A stretch of DNA of 42,463 nt, from assembly GCA_964449985.1 (NCBI GenBank), contig CAYVCG010000009.1, forward strand, positions 1 to 42,463. Reading direction: 5' to 3'. Position 1 is the first letter of the stretch. Every line of letters starts with the position of its first letter. This document shows, in pieces, positions 33,412-39,737 of the stretch. This DNA is from CAYVCG01 sp964449985 (GTDB lineage Bacteria > Bacillota > Clostridia > Lachnospirales > WRAX01). The position numbers and the translations under genes are program-made. The notes under the pieces were generated by a model. The model had not been told where the DNA came from, ran no database searches, and saw only the letters and a program-made list of their open reading frames with translations.

Positions 33412-35085
33412 ATGAGCAAGAAATATTCAATAGGTGTCGATTATGGAACGCAATCCGGTCGCGCCGTTTTAGTAGATGTGGAAACAGGGAAGGAAATTGC
33501 TACAGCGATTAAGGAGTATTCCCATGGCGTTATGGATGAATATCTTCCTGATAACAAAACAAAACTTCCGCCGGACTGGGCTTTGCAGCATCCGCAAGAT
33601 TATTTGGATGTTTTGAGCTATGTTATACCGGAGGTGTTAAAATCAAGCGGAGCGTCAGCTGATGATGTTATCGGCGTTGGCGTGGATTTTACAGCATGTA
33701 CGATTTTGCCTGTTGATAAAAACGGAACTCCTCTATGCTTTGATGAAAGATATAAGTCAAACCCACATTCATACGTAAAGCTTTGGAAACATCATGCAGC
33801 ATCTGATGAGGCAAACAAGATAAATGAGATTGCTGAAAGAATGAACGAACCGTTTTTAAAACGCTACGGTGGAAAGATTTCTTCAGAATGGCTTGTGCCT
33901 AAAGCATGGCAGGTGCTTGATGAGGATGAGGAAATATTTAATGCGGCTGACAGATTTATGGAAGCCGGTGACTGGGTTGTTATGCAGCTGACTGGCAAGG
34001 AATGCAGAAGCAGTTGTGGAGCAGGGTATAAAGGTATGTGGTCTAAGAAGGACGGTTATCCATCTAAAAGCTTTTTTGCTGCGCTGGATCAAAGGATGGA
34101 GAATTTTGTTGAGGAAAAGCTGTCTTGTGATATATATCCTATTGGCTCAAAAGCAGGCGAGATTACTGAATCCGCTGCCCGCCTTACGGGGCTTAAAGAG
34201 GGGACAGCAGTCGCCGTTGCCGTTATAGATGCTCATGTTTGCGTTCCTGCTGTTGGTATAACAGAGCCCGGCAAGATGCTTATGATTATGGGAACATCAA
34301 CGTGCCATATTATGCTTGGTGAGGAGCATATGGTTCCCGGTATGTGCGGCGTTGTTGAAGATGGTGTCATTCCGGGTTATCCGGGTTATGAAGCAGGTCA
34401 AGCATGCGTTGGGGATCATTTTGAATGGATTGTTGAAAACTGTATTCCCGCTTCTTATTCCGATGAGGCAAAAGCAAAAGGCATGAACATACACGCATAT
34501 CTAACGGAAAAGGCGCAGGCATTAAAAGTTGGACAAAGTGGTTTAATAGCGCTGGATTGGTGGAATGGCAACCGCAGTGTTTTGGTAGATGCTGATTTGT
34601 CTGGAATGATTTTGGGCTGCACGCTTATAACAAAGCCAGAGGAGGTATACAGAGCTCTTATAGAAGCTACAGCATATGGAACAAGAATGATTATCGAAAC
34701 GTTTGAAGCGAATGGCGTTCCTATAAACGAACTTTATGCCTGCGGTGGAATAGCAGAGAAAAATGCAATGATTATGCAGATCTATGCTGACGTGACTAAC
34801 AGAGAGATTAAGATTTCTGCTTCGCCTCAAGCTGCTGCTTTAGGTTCGGCTATGTTTGGAGCTTTGGCGGCAGGAAGCAACGCCGGAGGTTTTGATAGCA
34901 TAATAGATGCGGCGAAGATTATGTCTAAGGTAAAGGATTTTGTTTATAAGCCGATACCGGAAAACGTTGCTGTTTATGACAAGCTGTTTGCGGAGTATAA
35001 GACTTTGCATGATTATTTTGGCCGCGGTGGAAACGACGTTATGAAGCGTCTTAAAGATATTAAAAAGAGCGCATTAGAAAATTAA
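33412..35085 (+). CDS. araB: L-ribulokinase
   Basis: A 557-aa FGGY carbohydrate kinase. It phosphorylates L-ribulose to L-ribulose-5-phosphate in arabinose catabolism. Ribulokinase features: GVDYGTQSGRAVLVD, VGVDFTACTILPVD, the GGKISSEWLVPKAWQVL region and the ATP-side MIMGTSTCHIML and LYACGGIAEKN. Length is right for AraB (about 560). No araA, araD or transporter is in the window, so it is either a lone gene or the pathway lies elsewhere. GGAGGGG precedes the ATG. Confidence 0.95.
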   Translation: MSKKYSIGVDYGTQSGRAVLVDVETGKEIATAIKEYSHGVMDEYLPDNKTKLPPDWALQHPQDYLDVLSYVIPEVLKSSGASADDVIGVGVDFTACTILPVDKNGTPLCFDERYKSNPHSYVKLWKHHAASDEANKINEIAERMNEPFLKRYGGKISSEWLVPKAWQVLDEDEEIFNAADRFMEAGDWVVMQLTGKECRSSCGAGYKGMWSKKDGYPSKSFFAALDQRMENFVEEKLSCDIYPIGSKAGEITESAARLTGLKEGTAVAVAVIDAHVCVPAVGITEPGKMLMIMGTSTCHIMLGEEHMVPGMCGVVEDGVIPGYPGYEAGQACVGDHFEWIVENCIPASYSDEAKAKGMNIHAYLTEKAQALKVGQSGLIALDWWNGNRSVLVDADLSGMILGCTLITKPEEVYRALIEATAYGTRMIIETFEANGVPINELYACGGIAEKNAMIMQIYADVTNREIKISASPQAAALGSAMFGALAAGSNAGGFDSIIDAAKIMSKVKDFVYKPIPENVAVYDKLFAEYKTLHDYFGRGGNDVMKRLKDIKKSALEN

Positions 35086-35100
35086 TGATGAAATAGAGAT

Positions 35101-35178
35101 ATGCGGACGCGCAATGCGCGCCCCTACAGAGGTTTTGGTTTTACGCAATTTGTAGGGGCGGTCATTGGCCGTCCGTAT
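35101..35178. repeat. Palindromic repeat with GGGGCG-type arms
   Basis: A 78-bp inverted repeat with arms of about 28 bp. ATGCGGACGCGCAATGCGCG and its continuation CCCCTACA pair with TGTAGGGGCG and on to CCGTAT at 35178. The spacer is about 22 bp. Palindromes with a TGTAGGGGCG core are widespread dispersed repeats in Bacillota genomes, so this is probably one of a multi-copy family. No clear target duplication is visible. It sits between convergent araB and branching-enzyme genes. Confidence 0.6.
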
Positions 35179-35201
35179 TTTTGCATTTATCAACATCATG
35201 A

Positions 35202-35232
35202 GGGGGAGGCTTTTTGGCTAAAAGCTTCCCCC
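35202..35232. terminator. Bidirectional terminator between araB and glgB
   Basis: GGGGGAGGCTTTT (35202-35214) and AAAAGCTTCCCCC (35220-35232) form a 13-bp stem with one G-T pair, between convergent genes. Confidence 0.8.
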
Positions 35233-35239
35233 TTAAAAT

Positions 35240-37252
35240 TTAGATTTCTTTTTTTAATACCATAACAGTCCTACATGGGCTGTATATAACAATCCCGTCA
35301 TTCTTTCCCGTCTGAACAGTTTTATATTCCATATCGTTTGATATACGGTTATATCCGCCGAAGCATTCATCATCACTGCTCAAAACGACCTTGTATTCCG
35401 CTTTTTCATTTGTTTGTATAAATAGCTCTCTATAAGAATTCTCATAATGGAAATTAAATATGAATAGATGCCCGCCTTTTTCATACGCAATAACCTTGTT
35501 ATCCTCATGGATATACAAAAGCTTTGCGTTCGGCTTATCAAGTATCTTGTTTTCTTTAACAAAGTTTATGATAGCTTTGTCAAAGTCATATAAGTATTTA
35601 TATTTTAAATCATCGTTTTTTGCAAGACTCCATTGGCGCCTAGCATAATGATAACTCCAGCCATTTCCTTCCCGAGGGAAGTCTATCCATTCGGGATGCC
35701 CAAATTCGTTGCCCATAAAATTTAGATATCCCTCGCCGGAAAGCGTTAGAGTAATAAATTTTATCATTTTTTCTAGCGCAAGGGCACGATTAATAATGAG
35801 GTTGTTGGATTTTTTATCCATATGCCAATACATTTCTTTATCGGCCAGCCTAAACATTATTGTTTTATCGCCAACAAGGGCTTGGTCATGTGATTCTGAA
35901 TAACCTATATTTTTTTCCTGAGGGCGCCTATTTGTAAGTTCATACCATAATTGCCCAAGGTTCCAATGCTCGTCTCGAAGCTCCAGCATTTTTATCCAAA
36001 AATCAGGGATTCCCATAGACAGGCGATAATCAAAGCCAATGCCGCCATGTTTTATAGGCAAGCACATTCCGGGCATTCCGCTCATATCCTCTGCTATAGC
36101 TATAGCATTTGGATTGATTGATTTTATAAGCTCCGAAGCCAGCTGTAAATAATTAACGGCATCTATATCTGTCATCATGCTGAAATACTTGGAATAATTA
36201 TCAAAGTCAACCCCAAGGCCATGATGGTGATAAAGCATAGACGTTACGCCGTCAAAACGGAATCCATCAAAGTGGTATTCATCCATCCAGTATTTAATAT
36301 TGGACAGCAAGAAGTGTATAACTCCTGTTCTACTATAATCAAATACCTTGGAATCCCATGCGATATGGTTGCCTTTATCGCCTGAGTGGAAAAACTGGTG
36401 TTGCGTTCCGTCAAAACGGTTTATTCCTTCATTTATATTTTTAACTGCATGTGAATGGACGAGATCCATAAAAACGGCTATACCCATATTATGCGCTGTA
36501 TTTATAAGATATTTTAAATCTTCTGGTGTTCCGAAACGGGATGAAACCGCAAAAAAGTTTGAAACATGATAGCCGAATGAAGCATAATACGGATGCTCTG
36601 CAATGGCCATAAGCTGTATTGCGTTATAGCCGGAATCCTTTATCCAGGGGAGGTTATTTTCTGTAAATTCCTTAAATGTTCCAACGCCATATTCTTCTTG
36701 AGCCATGCCGACATGGCATTCATATATTAAAAGAGGGTTGCATTTTTTTATTTTAAACGAAGAATCAAACCATTTAAACGGTTTTTCCGGCAGCCATACC
36801 TGTCCTTTAAAATCGTTTGAGTTATCGTCCTTTACGACACGTGTTATGTAAAGGGGTATACGGTCGCGCTTTGTTCCTTTTGCTGTTACCTGAACCTTAA
36901 CTCTAGACATATGGAGGTCATAAGATGCATCCAGAACGATCTCCCAAACACCGTTTTCTTTTTTTATAAGAGGGTGAGACTGCCTGTCCCAGTTGTTGAG
37001 GTCACCGATAAGATGCAGGGCTTCGGCCTCTGGAGCCCATTCCCTATATACATAACCAGCCATGCCATCGAGTCTATGAAAGCCAAAAAACATATGCCCG
37101 TTTGCAAAGTCTACCAGAGTTTCATCGCTTTGTAATATCCTTTTCTTCACGTCGTTAAGTCTATCCATTCTAAGATTTATATCAGCCTCATATGGCAACA
37201 AATACTTATCTATATCAAGTATTTTATAGTTCTGATTCTTTTTCGATTTCAT
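35240..37252 (-). CDS. glgB: 1,4-alpha-glucan branching enzyme, GH13_8 type
   Basis: A 670-aa GH13 enzyme that makes alpha-1,6 branches in glycogen. An N-terminal CBM48-like domain (about 50-150: YREWAPEAEALHLIGDLNNW) precedes the (beta/alpha)8 catalytic domain and a C-terminal all-beta domain. Catalytic residues: D334 in GFRFDGVTSMLYHHHG, E388 in IAEDMSGMPG, D456 in SESHDQALVGDKT, plus DLVHSHAVKN. These are the eukaryote-like (GH13_8) motifs, whereas the usual bacterial GlgB (GH13_9) has DWVPGHF and SHDEVVHGK. AGGGAGGG precedes the ATG. No other glycogen gene is adjacent. Confidence 0.9.
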   Translation of the reverse strand: MKSKKNQNYKILDIDKYLLPYEADINLRMDRLNDVKKRILQSDETLVDFANGHMFFGFHRLDGMAGYVYREWAPEAEALHLIGDLNNWDRQSHPLIKKENGVWEIVLDASYDLHMSRVKVQVTAKGTKRDRIPLYITRVVKDDNSNDFKGQVWLPEKPFKWFDSSFKIKKCNPLLIYECHVGMAQEEYGVGTFKEFTENNLPWIKDSGYNAIQLMAIAEHPYYASFGYHVSNFFAVSSRFGTPEDLKYLINTAHNMGIAVFMDLVHSHAVKNINEGINRFDGTQHQFFHSGDKGNHIAWDSKVFDYSRTGVIHFLLSNIKYWMDEYHFDGFRFDGVTSMLYHHHGLGVDFDNYSKYFSMMTDIDAVNYLQLASELIKSINPNAIAIAEDMSGMPGMCLPIKHGGIGFDYRLSMGIPDFWIKMLELRDEHWNLGQLWYELTNRRPQEKNIGYSESHDQALVGDKTIMFRLADKEMYWHMDKKSNNLIINRALALEKMIKFITLTLSGEGYLNFMGNEFGHPEWIDFPREGNGWSYHYARRQWSLAKNDDLKYKYLYDFDKAIINFVKENKILDKPNAKLLYIHEDNKVIAYEKGGHLFIFNFHYENSYRELFIQTNEKAEYKVVLSSDDECFGGYNRISNDMEYKTVQTGKNDGIVIYSPCRTVMVLKKEI

Positions 37253-37330
37253 AAATGCCCTCCCTGGTTTGAGTTGTAAGACGATTGTAATTATGATTAG
37301 TAATATGTACAGGACGGCATAAAACCGCCC

Positions 37331-37350
37331 AAAAAGGCTAAAATAGCCTT
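37331..37350 (-). terminator. Terminator of rubrerythrin
   Basis: On the minus strand AAGGCTA, a 3-nt loop and TAGCCTT are followed by T residues, just after the stop at 37354. A second GC-rich hairpin lies next to it (about 37312-37330). Confidence 0.7.
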
Positions 37351-37353
37351 GTT

Positions 37354-37953
37354 TTATATTTTTACAATATCGTTGCAGGCGACTTTATAATAGCCTTGGG
37401 GGTGGTGGCAAGCCGGGCAGATTATTGGAGCAGATTCACCCTTAACGCGTAAGCCGCAATTTAAGCATTCCCAAACTGTTTCATATGGCAGTTCATAAAG
37501 CATTCCTCTTCTAAGGCGTTCCAGAAGATTTAAAAATCTTTTTTCATGATGTTTTTCAATAGTTGCTATTTTTGCAAAAGAAATTGCTATAAGATCGAAT
37601 CCTTCATCCTTTGCCACTTTAGCAAACTTGACATATTCATCCTCTCCTTCAATGCATTCATTTTTAGCAGAGAAAAGAAGATTGTTCTCAGTTGTGGTTT
37701 TTTGGATAGGAACAGCAACATCAGTTTCTATTATTGCTTTACCAAGCCCTGCGGTAAGGTAGTCATAAAACATTTCGGCATGGCCGCGCTCATTATCCGC
37801 AGTTATAAGAAAAACGTTTTGTATGGATTCATAGCCCTCGTCTTTTGCTATTTCAGCATAAAACATATATCTTGTTCTTGCTTGTGTCTCACCGGCGAAT
37901 GCCTTTGCAAGGTTTATTGCTGTTTTTGTCCCCTTCAAATTAAACTTATCCAT
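37354..37953 (-). CDS. rbr: Rubrerythrin
   Basis: 199 aa from the ATG at 37953, chosen because the first ATG (37968) overlaps the GGGGGTT binding site. A ferritin-like diiron domain (Glu/His in AFAGETQARTRYMFYAEI, ERGHAEMF, EDEYVKFAKVAKDEGF, IEKHHEKRF) is followed by a rubredoxin-like domain with CLNC and CPAC. Rubrerythrin reduces hydrogen peroxide in anaerobes. Its promoter has a symmetrical site typical of Fur-family control. All metal ligands look intact. Confidence 0.95.
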   Translation of the reverse strand: MDKFNLKGTKTAINLAKAFAGETQARTRYMFYAEIAKDEGYESIQNVFLITADNERGHAEMFYDYLTAGLGKAIIETDVAVPIQKTTTENNLLFSAKNECIEGEDEYVKFAKVAKDEGFDLIAISFAKIATIEKHHEKRFLNLLERLRRGMLYELPYETVWECLNCGLRVKGESAPIICPACHHPQGYYKVACNDIVKI

Positions 37954-38034
37954 ATACATAACCCCCATTTGTTGTTATATATATAAATTTATGCCGGATG
38001 AGGGGTATTAGTGCTTTGCCATACTTTGATTGTA

Positions 38035-38063
38035 ATTATAACATATAGTATATGTGAAATCAA
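38035..38063 (-). promoter_or_regulatory. Rubrerythrin promoter with 7-1-7 dyad in the spacer
   Basis: Minus-strand TTGATT (38063-38058), a 17-bp spacer and TATAAT (38040-38035). The spacer contains ACATATA-G-TATATGT (38041-38055), a perfect inverted repeat with the 7-1-7 geometry of Fur/PerR-family boxes. A repressor bound here would block RNA polymerase. PerR commonly controls rubrerythrin in Clostridia, but the half-site is not a close match to the known PerR box. Confidence 0.6.
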
Positions 38064-38134
38064 TTTTTATTACAGATTTTTACAGCTAAGGTGTTGTTTT
38101 TTACTTGTTTTATGTTCTTCAACTTAATAATAAA

Positions 38135-38163
38135 TTGAGACTTAAGTGCATATACATTGCAAT
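38135..38163 (+). promoter_or_regulatory. Possible promoter of the unknown gene at 38238
   Basis: TTGAGA (38135-38140), a 17-bp spacer and TGCAAT (38158-38163), about 75 nt before the start. The -10 is a poor match, so this is tentative. Confidence 0.4.
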
Positions 38164-38237
38164 AGAAGCAATTTTTTCACATGACTATTTGTGCATGAGA
38201 TAAGGCGTGAAGCAGTCAAGGGAGGAGTTATTTTAAT

Positions 38238-39626
38238 ATGCATAGACAATATGCCAGAAAGTTTATAACCATGAAGCAGGAGAGATCAGATTATACAGCA
38301 AGGGACAGGGAAGCCATAGGTACATGTGTATTGGAAATTAGAGGACAAACTGTTAAAATCATAGCAAATATAATACATTTGAAGCCAGAACATGTATACA
38401 AGCTTTGTCTTGTAGCTGTTGATGAGGATAAAGCGTTGTGTGTTAGCGCAGCCACTTTTATGCACTGTGGATCAAATAAAATGGAAGCCAAATGCGAGCT
38501 GGATGCCGATAATGTCTTTCAAACCAAAATGTCTATAGAGAAATTTAATCTGATCTTAGTCACATGCGGCAAGCAAACGCCTGATATAGCTGTTCCGTTA
38601 AGCGGATTTATGGATAAACCGCTTTTGTGGAAAAACAAGTTAGTCTTTTTTGATAAAAGTCATGCTCATGCCATTGAAGATGAAGGGAAAGAGGAAATTG
38701 AGGCCAAAAAGCCTATTGAAAGCAAAACAATAGAAATCCATGAGATGGCAGAGGAGACAACCAATGATGTACCCGCTTCGGAAACCAATAAGCCGGAAAC
38801 AATAATTTATACAGCGCCTGATATAATCATGGAAGAGATTAAACCAGAAAATGAAGAAGCGATAACAGCAGTGTATAATACAAACCATGTTCCGACGGAA
38901 GTTCAAGAATTTATAGAACCAATAGTCCAAATGGGCTACAAAGAACAATGCCAGCCAGAAGAAGCGCAAGCTCCTAATCAAAATGAATCTTATGCCACAG
39001 AAAAAGATTTTTTTGATACACTGTTTTTTAATGAGTGGACACAAAACGAAAGCTTTGCAAAGGAACAGCCTCCAGAAGGTTTTGACGAAACAGATTATCA
39101 TGAAGCATTTAAAATGATGTTAAAAAAATTCAATCAAGAGCTGGAGGAGTTAAACGCCTATACGGTTATGAATGAAGAGGAACTAACTAATACATATCTG
39201 GCAAAAAAATGCGATGAGAATGACTTTTTTGATATACTTGGCGAAAACAGTATAGATACCGAGGAAGCAAGAGAAAGAGAAATAACGCGTATTTTTATTG
39301 AATGCGTTAAAATGCGTCCGTTCCAAAGCCAGAAAAAGGATATAACATGGGTTCGAATAGGTATAAATGAACTTTGCGCTTTACCTATAGATTTTGTGAA
39401 ATACGCCAACAGCTCGTTTGTTGCATCAAAATATTATAAATACAAGCACTTGCTTTTGGGGCGTATAAACGTCAAAGATCAAAACAGGTTTATTTTGGGT
39501 GTGCCTGATGCATATGACCAGGCATATAAATCGATCGCGGCAGAGCTAGAGTTTAAGCAGTTTAAGCCATGCGAGGGTAAGCCTCTTAGAGAAGGGGTGT
39601 ATGGTTATTGGTTAATGGTTATTTAA
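38238..39626 (+). CDS. Two-domain Clostridia protein of unknown function (DUF6128-like)
   Basis: A 462-aa soluble protein. Residues 1-145 form a beta-rich domain (GTCVLEIRGQTVKIIANI, HVYKLCLVAVDEDKA). Residues about 150-350 are acidic, low-complexity and probably disordered. Residues about 350-462 form a second domain with WVRIGINELCALP, SSFVASKYYKYKHLLLGRI, RFILGVPDAYDQAYK and a terminal GVYGYWLMVI. This pairing matches, from memory, a DUF6128-like family in Clostridia whose function is unknown. AAGGGAGGAG precedes the ATG. It ends in the shared terminator at 39694-39734. Confidence 0.7.
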   Translation: MHRQYARKFITMKQERSDYTARDREAIGTCVLEIRGQTVKIIANIIHLKPEHVYKLCLVAVDEDKALCVSAATFMHCGSNKMEAKCELDADNVFQTKMSIEKFNLILVTCGKQTPDIAVPLSGFMDKPLLWKNKLVFFDKSHAHAIEDEGKEEIEAKKPIESKTIEIHEMAEETTNDVPASETNKPETIIYTAPDIIMEEIKPENEEAITAVYNTNHVPTEVQEFIEPIVQMGYKEQCQPEEAQAPNQNESYATEKDFFDTLFFNEWTQNESFAKEQPPEGFDETDYHEAFKMMLKKFNQELEELNAYTVMNEEELTNTYLAKKCDENDFFDILGENSIDTEEAREREITRIFIECVKMRPFQSQKKDITWVRIGINELCALPIDFVKYANSSFVASKYYKYKHLLLGRINVKDQNRFILGVPDAYDQAYKSIAAELEFKQFKPCEGKPLREGVYGYWLMVI

Positions 39627-39693
39627 TAGAAATCAATTTTTGAAAAATTTATGATGTAATAAGCCATACCATCTCCAAAGGTTTGTACATACT

Positions 39694-39734
39694 AAAAAAG
39701 CGTTGTAGCATTTTTTATGCTACAACGCTTTTTT
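39694..39734. terminator. Bidirectional terminator
   Basis: AAAAAAGCGTTGTAGCA (39694-39710) and TGCTACAACGCTTTTTT (39718-39734) form a perfect 17-bp stem. It serves both convergent genes. Confidence 0.95.
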
Positions 39735-39737
39735 ATC

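Noticed and set aside
38640..39101. 153-aa minus-strand open frame
   Set aside because: Antisense to the low-complexity acidic linker of the unknown protein; Lys/Glu codons read backwards as Phe/Leu give a false membrane-like frame.
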